NCBI GenBank assembly: GCA_947493945.1
Contig: CANLSR010000001.1
Span: forward strand, 744,001-808,000
Origin: an uncultured bacterium
Lineage (GTDB): Bacteria; Bacteroidota; Rhodothermia; Rhodothermales; Rubricoccaceae
Length of the DNA stretch: 64,000 nt
Direction of reading: 5' to 3'
Under the pieces are notes generated by a model. That model did no database searches, had not been told where the DNA came from, and saw only the letters and a list, made by a program, of their open reading frames with translations. Within the stretch, counting starts at the first letter, position 1; the number at the start of each line of letters is the position of its first letter. Of this stretch, positions 1 through 9,286 are shown piece after piece. The translations under genes were made by a program, and so were the position numbers.

Positions 1-1992
1 CGTCAACGACGCGCCGGCCTCCGCCACCGCTAGCTCTTGGTTGGAGAAATACTCGAACCACGTGCCCGTGGCGGGGAAGCCTGGCGTGACGGTGGTCTCG
101 GCCACGCCGAAGTTCCCCACGATCACCGCCTCGGTCGGCTGGCCGCTGGCGGCGGTCGGGAGCGAGAGCTTGATCCAGCGGTCGGCCGTCGGCCCCAGGC
201 GCGTCTCGACGGCCGTGTCGGGGCTCCGAAAGACCTCATAGGTCTGGCGGAGGTCGAGGAGTGCGCCCCACGTCTCGTACACCTCGCGGCGCTCGGCGCG
301 CTCGCCCGCGTTGGCCGCCGTGAGCGCGCCGCTGAAACCGTTGCCGAACGGCGGGGCGGCGTCCGACCAGTAGTCCCAGCGGATCGGCTTGTTGTCGACG
401 CGGCCCGGCGTGCCGGGCGGGCACTCACCGGGGTAGTCGCCGTTGACCAGGCACTCGCCCGGCCCGGCGCCGTAGCCGAGCTCGCCGAACTGCCACAGCA
501 TCCGGGGGCCGGGGACGGTGAGGAAGAACACGCCCGCCAGCCGCTGGCGGTCGAGGGCCGTGAACAGGTCGCGCGTGGTGTACGGCCCCGGGTCCGTGTC
601 GCACGCGCCGGTGTCGGTGCAGTTGCCGTAGGCCGTGGTCCGGTACATCAGCCACTGCTCGTCGTGGCTCTCCATGTAGGTGACGGCGTTGGGGACCGGG
701 ATGCCGCCGGCCCAGTTCGGCGTCCACGTCTCGGTGAGCGCGCTCGGAAAGTCCATCGCCGCCGGGTAGCCCATCGTGCCCTGGTTGTACTCGCGGTTCA
801 TGGTGTGCCACAGGACCGGGCCGGGGCGCGCGTCCTGGGGGCCGCGGTGCGCCGCCAGCTCGCGCCACTCCTGGCCGTTCTCGACCAGGTGCTCCAAGAT
901 CACCACCGTCTCGGGATGGCCTTGCCACAGCGCGTCCATCATGCGCGTGAGGATGCCGATCCGCTGGGGGTTGTACTCGAAGTACCCGCCGGTCTGGTAG
1001 AAGCCGCCCGTCAGGTCGTAGCGGTAGCCGTCGACGTGGTACTCGTCCACCCAGAACCGGTTGGCCTTGTCGAGCCAGAGCTGGGTCAGCGGGCTCGTGT
1101 GGTCGAGGTCGTTGAACACGTTGAATGGGTGCGTCGCCGTCACATTGGCCCAGGGGTTGTCCGCCGCAGGCGGCCCGAAGTCGCCGCCGGTGTTGTAGAG
1201 GCGGACGAGCGGGCTCTGGCCGGTCGCGTGGTTGTAGACCACATCCAGCAGAACGGCGATGCCGCGTGCGTGGGCCGCATCCACAAAGGCCTTGAACTGG
1301 TCCGGCGTGCCGTAGTACTTGTCGAGGGCCAGGTGGAAGGTCGGGTTGTAGCCCCACGACTCGTCGCCGTCGAACTCGGCGACCGGCATCAGCTCGATGG
1401 CGTTGACGCCCAGCCGCTCCAGGTAATCCAGCGTGTCGGCGAGGGCGGTAAAGCTGTGGTCCGCCACGAAGTCGCGGAGCAGCAACTCGTAGATCACTAG
1501 GTCTTGCTGGGCGGGCGCCTCGAACCCGGCGTCGGTCCAACTGAACTCAGCGGCGCCGGGCGTCAGGACGCCGACCGCATGGTCCTGGGCGCCCGCCGGG
1601 TAGCCGCTCTCGCCCGGATAGTAGACCTTGGTCGTGTACGGGTCGGCCACGCGGATCTGGCCGTCGACCCAGTAATAGAACGGGACCTCGGCGCCGGGCG
1701 TCAGGCCCGTCAGCTCGATCCACCAGCGCGTGCCGAGCGGGGCCGTGTCGTCGCGGAACATCAGCGCGTCGGCGCTGGCGGTCCAGTCGTTGAAGCCGCC
1801 CAGGGCGTAGACGTACTGCTTGCCAGGCGCCCGCAGCACCAGCCAGGCGCGCGACGCGTCGGCGGGGTCGTACGTGATCCCGTCCTCCAGGCCGGCCGGC
1901 ACGGGCGCGTCGGTGACGGCCGGCGCCTGCGCGCTGGCGCCCGCCGCCAGCGCGGCGAGGAGGACGGCGAGCAGGGGGCGGAGGCGGGTCAT
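1..1992 (-). CDS. Secreted alpha-amylase family (GH13) glycosidase, 3' end outside window
   Basis: Exported alpha-glucan hydrolase; the last gene seen of the lacI-susC-susD-lipoprotein-amylase locus. Translation from the ATG at 1992 gives an Ala/Leu-rich signal peptide (residues 1-21, ending ASAQA), then a CBM48/early-set-like beta domain (about 45-130, with GGFNDW and FYYWVDG), then a GH13 barrel. All four conserved regions are visible: DVVYNH at 250-255, GYRYDL with nucleophile Asp326, VVILEHL with acid/base Glu367, and YMESHD with Asp444. Residues past 664 lie beyond position 1, so the C-terminus (C-terminal beta domain, possible sorting signal) cannot be seen. Amylase, pullulanase-type or maltogenic specificity cannot be decided from these motifs. 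A 70-nt gap with a stem-loop separates it from the upstream lipoprotein gene. Confidence 0.93.
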   Translation of the reverse strand, partial: MTRLRPLLAVLLAALAAGASAQAPAVTDAPVPAGLEDGITYDPADASRAWLVLRAPGKQYVYALGGFNDWTASADALMFRDDTAPLGTRWWIELTGLTPGAEVPFYYWVDGQIRVADPYTTKVYYPGESGYPAGAQDHAVGVLTPGAAEFSWTDAGFEAPAQQDLVIYELLLRDFVADHSFTALADTLDYLERLGVNAIELMPVAEFDGDESWGYNPTFHLALDKYYGTPDQFKAFVDAAHARGIAVLLDVVYNHATGQSPLVRLYNTGGDFGPPAADNPWANVTATHPFNVFNDLDHTSPLTQLWLDKANRFWVDEYHVDGYRYDLTGGFYQTGGYFEYNPQRIGILTRMMDALWQGHPETVVILEHLVENGQEWRELAAHRGPQDARPGPVLWHTMNREYNQGTMGYPAAMDFPSALTETWTPNWAGGIPVPNAVTYMESHDEQWLMYRTTAYGNCTDTGACDTDPGPYTTRDLFTALDRQRLAGVFFLTVPGPRMLWQFGELGYGAGPGECLVNGDYPGECPPGTPGRVDNKPIRWDYWSDAAPPFGNGFSGALTAANAGERAERREVYETWGALLDLRQTYEVFRSPDTAVETRLGPTADRWIKLSLPTAASGQPTEAVIVGNFGVAETTVTPGFPATGTWFEYFSNQELAVAEAGASLT

Positions 1993-2012
1993 CGGTTTTT
2001 TGAGAACGGGCT

Positions 2013-2053
2013 CCACGCGCTCGGGCTAGCCTTCTGGCAAGCCGAGCGCGTGG
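2013..2053 (-). promoter_or_regulatory. Intercistronic stem-loop before the amylase gene
   Basis: Perfect 12-bp arms CCACGCGCTCGG (2013-2024) and CCGAGCGCGTGG (2042-2053) enclose a 17-nt loop. It lies between the lipoprotein stop (2063) and the amylase start (1992). No U-run follows in the mRNA, so an mRNA-stabilising or partial-attenuation role fits better than full termination (inference). Confidence 0.55.
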
Positions 2054-2062
2054 GCGGCGGGC

Positions 2063-3436
2063 CTAGGTGCCGGCCACCAGCTTGACGTCGTCAATCGTGA
2101 ACGCGATGGGGTCGGTCGTGGCGTCGCTGGCCTTCCGGCGGACCGAGAACCCGACGTTGACGATGCCGGGGTCGTTGAGCGCCGAGGGGTCGTTGCCCAA
2201 CTCGGAGAGCGGGATGGTCACGAGCCGGTAGCCGTCTCCCTCCTCGACCGCGACCTCGTTGCCGTTGTCGAAGCTGAATCCGCCCGCGCGGCCCCCGTCG
2301 TCGACGGTCTCGACGAAGACGTAGAGGTTGAAGTCCGCCGAGGCGTCGCCGATCAGGAAGCGGAGCTCGCCCTGCGGGCCGGCGTCGAGGCGCAGCCGCT
2401 CGTAGTTGTACCCGAAGCAGTCGCCGCCGGTGTACACGAACCGGCGGGAGGTGGCCCCGTCGCTCGCGGTCGCGGCCGGGTCGGCGTCGGAGGTGCCGAG
2501 GCCGCAGTTGTACGGGTTGCTCGGCGCCTCGAAGTCGTCCACCTCGATGGTCGGGCCGTCGACGGTCCCGAACGCCACGTCGTCCAGGGCGTAGGTCACC
2601 GGCGCGCTGGCCGAGAACGACACGCTCTCCAGCGGACCGTTCCCGCCGGCGCGGGCGGCCACGGGGTCGAACCCGTCCAGCACCTGCTCCGTGTCGATGG
2701 AGTACCTCCGCCAGGTCGCCCCGGCCTCGACCGGGACGTCGACGGTGAACGCCTCGGTCTCGTCGCCGTCGCGGTCCACGAAGGTGACGCCCAACGTGAA
2801 GTCGGCGGCCGGGTCCGGCTTGAGGAGGAACGAGAAGACGCCCTGGCCGGGCGCGCTCACCTCGCGCCGGAACGTGACCGCGCCCGCCCCGCTGGCGGAG
2901 ACGCGCAAGGCGCGGAGCCCGCTGCTGTTGGGCGAGACGCCGTCCGTGACCGTCTCGGCGGTCGTCCCGCCGGACGTCTCCACCGCGCGGGCCTCGTAGT
3001 CCGCCACGACGGCGAGCCGGCTCGTGAACGACTCGCTGATCGAGATCGGGTTGACCACCCGGAGGCGGACGGTGCCCGTGATCTCTCGGCCCCCGCTCGG
3101 CGAGCGGAGCACGACGAGGCGCTCGACGGTCTCGCCGCTCGACACCTCGTCGGCGTAGCTGACGGCGTAGGTCCGCGTCCCGGCCTCGGCGGTCCCGGTC
3201 TCCTCGACCAGCTCGAGGACGACGGGCGCCTCGGACGTCGCCTCCGGGACGGCGTCCAGGCCCTGGTAGCGGACGGTGAACGTGGGCGGCACCCGCTGGC
3301 CGGTCGTGACCGTCAGGTCGCGGGCCGAGACCACGATGTTGGGCTGGATGTCGAAGTCCTCGACGCTGGACGGGTCCTGGTCGCAGCCGGCGACCGCCAG
3401 CGCGGCGAGCGCGAGGACGAGGGAGAGGCGTTGCAT
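2063..3436 (-). CDS. SusE/SusF-position surface lipoprotein, putative glycan-binding
   Basis: The 457-residue precursor starts MQRLSLVLALAALAVAGC, a lipoprotein signal with lipobox LAVAGC and Cys18 as lipidation site. The body is acidic and all-beta in character: an Ig-like early region (about 30-135), then two jelly-roll-like modules ending with DDVAFGTVDG and IDDVKLVAGT, a sequence style common in carbohydrate-binding domains. It occupies the place of SusE/SusF, 38 nt after susD and 70 nt before the amylase. By analogy with Bacteroidota starch-utilisation systems it should sit on the outer face of the outer membrane and help capture glucan. The binding role is inferred from context; no specific family name can be fixed from the sequence alone. 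Confidence 0.75.
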   Translation of the reverse strand: MQRLSLVLALAALAVAGCDQDPSSVEDFDIQPNIVVSARDLTVTTGQRVPPTFTVRYQGLDAVPEATSEAPVVLELVEETGTAEAGTRTYAVSYADEVSSGETVERLVVLRSPSGGREITGTVRLRVVNPISISESFTSRLAVVADYEARAVETSGGTTAETVTDGVSPNSSGLRALRVSASGAGAVTFRREVSAPGQGVFSFLLKPDPAADFTLGVTFVDRDGDETEAFTVDVPVEAGATWRRYSIDTEQVLDGFDPVAARAGGNGPLESVSFSASAPVTYALDDVAFGTVDGPTIEVDDFEAPSNPYNCGLGTSDADPAATASDGATSRRFVYTGGDCFGYNYERLRLDAGPQGELRFLIGDASADFNLYVFVETVDDGGRAGGFSFDNGNEVAVEEGDGYRLVTIPLSELGNDPSALNDPGIVNVGFSVRRKASDATTDPIAFTIDDVKLVAGT

Positions 3437-3474
3437 AAGATCGGGGGTGAGCTCCGAAAGGGGACGCGGCCGGG

Positions 3475-5097
3475 CTAGTAGCCCGGGTTCTGCGTCAGGT
3501 TGGGGTTGGCGCGCAAGTCGCTGGCCGGGATCGGGAACAGGTCGAGGTAGCCGGCGGTGGTGCGGCCCTCGGGCACGCCGCCCTTCCAGGCCCAGACGCC
3601 GTTCTCGCTAAACCGGTCGAACCGGATCAGGTCGGTGCGGCGGTGGCCCTCCCACATCAGCTCGCGCGCGCGCTCCTGGAGGACGAAGTCGAGCGTGAGG
3701 TCGCCGTCGGAGACGTCCCCCCCGTTGCCCTCGAAGGCCCGCTGGCGGAGCTCGTTGACGAGGGCCAGCGCCCGGCTGCGGTCGCCGCCGCCGCCGCGGA
3801 GCACGGCCTCGGCGTACATCAGGTGGACGTCGCCCAGCCGGAACATCGGGAAGTCGGTGTCGGGGAACGTCGCGTTGGAGCCCGGCACGCCGGCCGAGGT
3901 CACGTTCTGGTACTTGGGCACCGCATAGCCCTGGTTGAAGTCGCCCAGGTCGGCGATAAGCTTGGTCTGGCCGTCCTGGTAGAACTGGGCGCCCGCGGGC
4001 TGGACGCCGGGGAACACCGGCCGGCGGTCGGCGGCGGCGAAGTAGTCCACGTAGGTGCTCGTGGTGCGGAAGCCGCCCCACCCACCGTCGATGCCGAACG
4101 CGGCCGGGTCCATGCTGCCGCCGTAGGGCGCGTGGACCAGGAACGTGGTGCCGCCGTAGGACTGCGTCCGCGTGCCGTCCTGGGGCTGGCTAAAGATGAG
4201 CTCGGGCGACGTGTGGTTGTCGGCCAGGAAGAGGTCGTGGTAGTCGGCCTCCAGCTGGTACGCGCCCGAGTCGAGCAGGCGCGACGTGTAGTCCACGACC
4301 TCCGCCGAGCGGTCCTGGCCCGTGTACACGATGGCGTTCTGGTACAGCTTGGCCAGCACCATGAACGCCGCGCCCGCGTCCGCCCGGCCGTACTCGGCCG
4401 CCCCGACGCCCGGCAGCGCCTCCGGCCCGCTGGCGGTGACCGCCAGCAGCTCGCTCTCGACAAAGGCGAACACCTGGGCGCGCGTGCTCTGCTGGGGCGC
4501 CTCGGTCGTGATCCCGAACGCCTCGGTCACGAGCGGGATGTCGCCGTAGAAGTCCAGGCCGTGCCAGTAGGCGAGGGCGCGCAGGAACCGGGCCTCGGCG
4601 CGGTAGCCCGGGATCAGCGCCCGGGTCTCGGCGCTCACGCCGTAGGTGTCCAGCCGCTCGGGCGTCGACTGGCGCAGGAACTCGTTGGCCTGGGCCACCA
4701 GGAAGTAGATCCGGTAGTACATCGCCGACGTGAACTGGTTGGCGTCGGACCACGACTGGTTGTGGAGCTCGCGGATGCCGTTGTCGTTCCACGCCACCAC
4801 GGCCGCGTCGGTCGTCAGCTCCTGCATCTGCCAGAAGAGGCGGGTGTACTGCGAGAAGCCCTCGTCCAGGCTCGCCAGGTCGGCCGCGCCGTCCGGGCCC
4901 GACTGGCCGGACACGATCAGCGAGCCGTAGAGCTTGGCCAGGTACGACGTGTAGGCGCCGTCCTCGGTAAAGATGCGGTCGGCCGAGGCCACGCTCTCCG
5001 GCTCGACGCCCACGTTGTCGCACGCGGAGACGGAGAACAAGACGGCGGCGAGCAGCGCGGCGAGCGAGACGCGGGACCGCTGGGGCTGGATGGTCAT
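3475..5097 (-). CDS. SusD/RagB-family outer-membrane starch-binding lipoprotein
   Basis: 540 residues from the ATG at 5097. The signal ends in lipobox SVSAC (Cys27), so the mature protein is lipid-anchored. The family pattern is clear: N-terminal SusD-like region (about 45-230) with helical TPR-like repeats (SAMYYRIYFLVAQANEFLR, ARFLRALAYWHGLDFYGD) and a C-terminal RagB/SusD domain ending FPIPASDLRANPNLTQNPGY, the classical terminus. It works as the lid that delivers oligosaccharide to the TonB-dependent transporter encoded 62 nt upstream. The reading frame stays open far upstream through the antisense of susC, but signal peptide and lipobox fix the start at 5097. Confidence 0.96.
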   Translation of the reverse strand: MTIQPQRSRVSLAALLAAVLFSVSACDNVGVEPESVASADRIFTEDGAYTSYLAKLYGSLIVSGQSGPDGAADLASLDEGFSQYTRLFWQMQELTTDAAVVAWNDNGIRELHNQSWSDANQFTSAMYYRIYFLVAQANEFLRQSTPERLDTYGVSAETRALIPGYRAEARFLRALAYWHGLDFYGDIPLVTEAFGITTEAPQQSTRAQVFAFVESELLAVTASGPEALPGVGAAEYGRADAGAAFMVLAKLYQNAIVYTGQDRSAEVVDYTSRLLDSGAYQLEADYHDLFLADNHTSPELIFSQPQDGTRTQSYGGTTFLVHAPYGGSMDPAAFGIDGGWGGFRTTSTYVDYFAAADRRPVFPGVQPAGAQFYQDGQTKLIADLGDFNQGYAVPKYQNVTSAGVPGSNATFPDTDFPMFRLGDVHLMYAEAVLRGGGGDRSRALALVNELRQRAFEGNGGDVSDGDLTLDFVLQERARELMWEGHRRTDLIRFDRFSENGVWAWKGGVPEGRTTAGYLDLFPIPASDLRANPNLTQNPGY

Positions 5098-5159
5098 AGG
5101 AGTGTCAGTGTGTGCGGAGCCTGTCGGTAAAAGCGGCGGCTGGGCCGTCTCTCGGAGAG

Positions 5160-8100
5160 CTAGAACTGGACCTCCACGCCGGCCCGGAACGTCCGCGAGC
5201 GCGGGTAGAGGTTGTTGTCGATGCCGCTCACGCCGATCTCCGGGTCGGTGCCGCTGTAGCCGGTGAGCACCAGCACGTTGTTGACCGAGCCGTAGAGCCG
5301 GACCCGTCCGACGGCCGGCAGCGAGCGCAGCGTGTAGCCCAGCGACACGTTGTCGACGCGCACGAAGGAGCCGCCTTCGAGGTAGTAGTCCGAGAAGTAC
5401 TGGGGGTCGTCGAAGCCGGTCGCCAGCACCGACTCGTGCAGGTTCGACGGCACGAACTCGATCAGCCGGTTGTAGTAGCCCAGGTTGGAGGCCACGTTGT
5501 TGTACACCTCGCCGCCTAGCTGCGCCCGGAGCGTGAACCCGAAGTCCACGTCGCGGAACCGGAACTGGGACGTGTGGCCCAGGATCCAGTCCGGCTCGGG
5601 GCTCCCCATCACGACGCGGTCGTTGTCGTTGATGATGCCGTCGCCGTTGACGTCGCGGTACAGGTCCTGCCGGTCGATCAGGCCGTCGCCGTTGGTGTCG
5701 GCGTAGATCGGGTCGCCGCTGCCGTCGCGGAGGTGCTCGTAGAGGAAGAACGAGTTGATCGGCTCGCCCTCGCGGATCACCTGGACCGTGTTGCCGACGC
5801 CGCCACTGATCCCACCCGTCGAGATCGTGATGGTCTCGTCGCCGCCGCCGGTGTCGATCGTCAGGACCTCGTTGCGGTTGGTCGAGGCGTTGAGCTGGGC
5901 CGTGTACGAGAAGTCGCCGGTGTCGATGACGAAGGCCTCCAGGCCCAGCTCGACACCGGTGTTGCGGACGGACCCGATGTTGGTCACCACGCGGTCCGAG
6001 AGGTTGGCGCCGGCGGGCGGGAAGATGCCGAACAGCAGGTCGTTGGTCGTGCTGTAATAGTAGTTCAGCTCGCCCGTGAGCCGCCCGTTCAGCAGCCCGA
6101 AGTCGGCGCCGAGGTTGGTGCTGGTGGTCGCCTCCCACTTGAGGTTCTCGTCGGCCGCGCCGGGGCGCAGCGTGTTGACGAACCGGTCGCCAAACTGGAC
6201 CTGGGCCTGGGAGCCGCCCAGGCGGTAGAACGGCGCGTAGAGGAAGTCGTCGAAGTCCTGGTTGCCCGTCACGCCAACCGAGGCGCGCAGCTTGAGGGTC
6301 GAGAGCACGCGGCTCCGGGGGAAGAACGGCTCCTCGTCGACCCGCCAGGCGACGGCGGCCGAGGGGAACGTGCCGTAGCGGTTGCCCGGCCCGAACCGCG
6401 ACGAGCCGTCGCGCCGGACGGTCGCCGTGAACAGGTAGCGGTCCTTGAACTGGTAGTTGGCGCGGCCAAAGAACGAGATGATCCGGTTGGGGATCTCGAA
6501 CACGCTGGCGGTGATGTTGGCCGGGTCGCCGACGGCGTCGAAGCTGTTGCGGCCGAAGATGTTGGTGGTCAGCCCGATCCCGAACGTCTCCGGGTAGGAC
6601 TCGCGGAAGTCCTGGTAGGAGTACCCGGCGGTGACGTCGAGCTCGCTCTCGACCGAGGGCAGCGCCCGTTGGTAGTTGGCGAACACGTCGGCGAGCAGGT
6701 TGCGGCGCGTAAAGTTGCGGCGCTCGACGCGGCCCGGGTTGGCGTTCTCGGCCTGGCCCTTGAGGAACGTGGGCGCGAAGAACTGGCGGTCGCCGGTGGT
6801 GAGGTCGAACCCGACCACCGACCGCAGGCTGAGGCCGTCGAGGAACGGGAGCTGGTAGGCCACGTCGGCGCTGCCCAGCGCGCGGTAGCTCGTGCCCACG
6901 TTCTCGGTCAGGACGTACTCCGCGACCGGGTTGTTGACGGCCTGCTGGGCCTCCCACTCGTAGAACCCGCCGTAGGGGCTCCCGACCAACCGGATCGGCT
7001 GGGTCGGGTCGAACGAGGCCGCCCCGCCCACGATGCCCGGCTCGAACTGGTCCTCGGTCTGGGCGCCGCGCAGGCTGGTGCGGACCGCCAGCGCGTCGCC
7101 GAACAGGCGCTGGTTGTAGGTGACGGCGCCCGAGATGCGCTGGGTGTTGGAGGCCTGGAGCACGCCGTCCTGGTCGAGGTAGCTGAACGAGACGCGGACG
7201 TCGGAGTCCTCGAACCCGCGCGAGACGCTGAGGTCGTGGCGCTGGCCGTAGCCGGTCCGCTGGGTGGCGTCCTGCCAGTCGGTCTCGGTCTGGCCCAGCA
7301 TGGGCAGCATCCGGGCCGCCCGCTCCTGGACCGCCTGGCGGAACCGGTCGGCGCCGAGCACCTCGATCCGGCCCACCGTCGAGGACGCCAGCGCCTCGAC
7401 GGTGTACGTCACCTGGGCCTGGCCCTCGACGCCGCTCTTGGTCTCGATCAGGATCACGCCGTTGGCGCCGCGCGAGCCGTAGATGGCCGTCGAGGAGGCG
7501 TCCTTGAGCACGACCACGCTGGCGATGTCGTTGGGGTTGAGGAAGTTGAGCGGGTTGCGCGAGCCCTGGACGCCCTCGTTGTCGATCGGCACGCCGTCGA
7601 CCACGAACAGCGGGTCGCTGCTGGCGTTGACCGACGTGGCCCCGCGGATGCGGATCGTCGAGCCGGCACCAGGCGCCCCGTCGGTGGTCGAGACCTGGAC
7701 GCCGGCCACCTTGCCCGCGATCACCTGCTCGGGGCTCACGACGGCCGCTTGGTTAAAGTCCTCCGAGGTGACGCGGTCCACGGCGCCGGTCACGTCGCGC
7801 TCCTCGACGGCGCCGTACCCGATCACCACCAAGTCGCCCAGCATCTGGGCGCCGGGCGCCAGCGCCACGTCGATGGTCGTTCGGCCCGCAATGGCGACCG
7901 TCTGGGCGTCGTAGCCGATGTAGGAGAACCGGAGCGAGTCGGCCCCAGCCGGCACGGTCACGGTGTAGGCGCCCTCGATGTTGGTCGAGGCCCCGGTCGT
8001 GGTGCCGGGGACGACCACGGCGGCGCCCACCAGGGTCTCGCCCGTCGAGGCGTCGGTGACGGTGCCGCTGACCTGGCGCTGCGCCTGCGCCGACGAGGCG

Positions 8101-8165
8101 CTGCCCAGCACGGCCACGAGGAGGAGGGCGGGGAACAGCCACCGGCTGCGCTGCACAAGGGTCAT
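5160..8165 (-). CDS. SusC/RagA-family TonB-linked outer-membrane transporter
   Basis: 1001-residue TonB-dependent receptor that should import oligosaccharides with the SusD partner, using TonB/ExbBD energy. Order of parts: signal peptide 1-28 (cleavage near AQAQ), carboxypeptidase-regulatory-like beta domain about 30-110 (VSGTVTDASTGETLVGAAV), plug domain about 125-245 with the SusC signature GYGAVEERDVTGAV, VFVDGVPIDN-type segment and KDASSTAIYGSRGANGVI, then a long 22-strand barrel. The last strand ends FRAGVEVQF with the C-terminal Phe typical of BamA substrates. It follows lacI by only 38 nt, so it is probably cotranscribed with it. Starch/maltodextrin as substrate is inferred from the amylase in the same run of genes. 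Confidence 0.97.
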   Translation of the reverse strand: MTLVQRSRWLFPALLLVAVLGSASSAQAQRQVSGTVTDASTGETLVGAAVVVPGTTTGASTNIEGAYTVTVPAGADSLRFSYIGYDAQTVAIAGRTTIDVALAPGAQMLGDLVVIGYGAVEERDVTGAVDRVTSEDFNQAAVVSPEQVIAGKVAGVQVSTTDGAPGAGSTIRIRGATSVNASSDPLFVVDGVPIDNEGVQGSRNPLNFLNPNDIASVVVLKDASSTAIYGSRGANGVILIETKSGVEGQAQVTYTVEALASSTVGRIEVLGADRFRQAVQERAARMLPMLGQTETDWQDATQRTGYGQRHDLSVSRGFEDSDVRVSFSYLDQDGVLQASNTQRISGAVTYNQRLFGDALAVRTSLRGAQTEDQFEPGIVGGAASFDPTQPIRLVGSPYGGFYEWEAQQAVNNPVAEYVLTENVGTSYRALGSADVAYQLPFLDGLSLRSVVGFDLTTGDRQFFAPTFLKGQAENANPGRVERRNFTRRNLLADVFANYQRALPSVESELDVTAGYSYQDFRESYPETFGIGLTTNIFGRNSFDAVGDPANITASVFEIPNRIISFFGRANYQFKDRYLFTATVRRDGSSRFGPGNRYGTFPSAAVAWRVDEEPFFPRSRVLSTLKLRASVGVTGNQDFDDFLYAPFYRLGGSQAQVQFGDRFVNTLRPGAADENLKWEATTSTNLGADFGLLNGRLTGELNYYYSTTNDLLFGIFPPAGANLSDRVVTNIGSVRNTGVELGLEAFVIDTGDFSYTAQLNASTNRNEVLTIDTGGGDETITISTGGISGGVGNTVQVIREGEPINSFFLYEHLRDGSGDPIYADTNGDGLIDRQDLYRDVNGDGIINDNDRVVMGSPEPDWILGHTSQFRFRDVDFGFTLRAQLGGEVYNNVASNLGYYNRLIEFVPSNLHESVLATGFDDPQYFSDYYLEGGSFVRVDNVSLGYTLRSLPAVGRVRLYGSVNNVLVLTGYSGTDPEIGVSGIDNNLYPRSRTFRAGVEVQF

Positions 8166-8203
8166 GACGTCGGGGGGATGGAGGGGAAGCAGAGGAGGCG
8201 GGG

Positions 8204-9244
8204 TCAGGCGAGCTCCAGGACGGGGCTCCCCGTCGTCTGGCGCGCCACGAGCGTGGGCGCGAACACGGTGTGCTGGGCCGGTGCGCCGGGCGTCTCCAGG
8301 CGGCGGACCAGCTTCTCGGCGGCCAGCCGGCCCATCTCCGCCATCGGCTGGCGGAGCGTGGTGAGCCCGGCGTAGGTGCTCGACTCGATGTCGTCGAAGC
8401 CGACCACGTCGAGGTCGCGCGGGGCGCGGAGGCCGGCCTCGCCGGCGGCGCGGAGCGCACCCAGCGCCATCACGTCGGCGGCGGCGAACACGGCCGTGGG
8501 GCGCGCGTCGGGCCGGCCCTCGAAGCGGGCCAGCAGCGCCTGCATGGCGCGGTAGCCGGCGAAACGGGTGTAGCCGTGGTGCTCGTGGTCCCAGTCGGTG
8601 GTCACCATCAGGCCGTCGTCGGCGTCGAGCCCGGCCGCCGCCAGCGCGTCGAGGTAGCCGTCGCGCCGCTGCCGCGCGGGCGCCGACTCCTCGGACGGCA
8701 TCAGGAGCCCGATCCGCCGGTGCCCCCGCCCCACCAGGTGCTCGACGGCGACGGTGCCGCCGCGGCGGTTGTCGATAAAGACCGAGTCGAAGTCGGGGTG
8801 GTACGAGTCCACCAGCACGACGGGCCGGCCGCTGGCGGCGAGCGTGGCCGCGCGCTGGTCCGAGAGCGGCGTCGAGACCAGCAGCACGCCGTCGCTGCGG
8901 CCGCGCTGGACGGCGCGCGCCAACTGCCCCTCAACGGTGGCCACCGTCCGGGCGGCGTAGACCAGGAGGTCGTGGTGGCTCGCGTCCAGCCGGTCCTGGA
9001 CGCCGCGCAGCACCTCCATGAAAAACGCCGACGTCATCATAGGCACGACGGCCGAGATGAGTCCCGTCTGCCGCCGCGCCAGGCTCTGGGCGCTCGCGTG
9101 CGGCTCGTAGCCCAGCGACTCCGCCACCCGGAGCACCCGGTCGCGCGTCGAGTCGGAGACGCGGGCGTGCCCGTTGAACACGCGCGACACGGTCGCGATC
9201 GAGACGCGGGCGCCTTCGGCGATGTCGTAGATCGTGACGGGCAC
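8204..9244 (-). CDS. LacI/GalR-family transcriptional regulator of the sus locus
   Basis: 346 residues. An N-terminal LacI helix-turn-helix (residues 3-50: VTIYDIAEGARVSIATVSRV, then the SDSTRDRVLRVAESLGYEP hinge) is followed by a periplasmic-binding-protein-like sugar sensor domain (about 60-340). It is the first gene of the minus-strand locus, directly ahead of susC. A LacI-family operator sits between its promoter and start codon, so it probably represses itself and the downstream sus genes until an alpha-glucan breakdown product binds. Control of amylase loci by a LacI-type repressor differs from the SusR or hybrid-sensor control of Bacteroides; the effector is unknown. Confidence 0.95.
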   Translation of the reverse strand: MPVTIYDIAEGARVSIATVSRVFNGHARVSDSTRDRVLRVAESLGYEPHASAQSLARRQTGLISAVVPMMTSAFFMEVLRGVQDRLDASHHDLLVYAARTVATVEGQLARAVQRGRSDGVLLVSTPLSDQRAATLAASGRPVVLVDSYHPDFDSVFIDNRRGGTVAVEHLVGRGHRRIGLLMPSEESAPARQRRDGYLDALAAAGLDADDGLMVTTDWDHEHHGYTRFAGYRAMQALLARFEGRPDARPTAVFAAADVMALGALRAAGEAGLRAPRDLDVVGFDDIESSTYAGLTTLRQPMAEMGRLAAEKLVRRLETPGAPAQHTVFAPTLVARQTTGSPVLELA

Positions 9245-9261
9245 AGGACGCAGGAACGAGG

Positions 9262-9276
9262 ATGAAAGCGCTTACA
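9262..9276. promoter_or_regulatory. LacI/CcpA-type operator upstream of lacI
   Basis: ATGAAAGCGCTTACA fits every position of the classical cre/LacI-family pattern WTGNAARCGNWWWCA, with the expected central CG. It lies 17 nt upstream of the lacI start and just downstream of the predicted transcription start. A repressor bound here would block initiation or clearance for lacI and the whole sus locus. Confidence 0.85.
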
Positions 9277-9286
9277 GGCCGAGCGC

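Noticed and set aside
3475..6957. A 1160-codon minus-strand frame that would fuse extra N-terminal sequence to SusD
   Set aside because: The SusD signal peptide and lipobox begin at 5097; the upstream part is the wrong frame of susC.
5574..8375. A 933-codon open frame on the plus strand opposite susC and lacI, and similar long frames at 3643-5130, 20121-22988, 37-1500 and 45620-46801
   Set aside because: They are antisense or out-of-frame shadows of well-recognised genes, have Arg/Val/Ala-rich low-complexity translations, and follow from strong GC bias at third codon positions.
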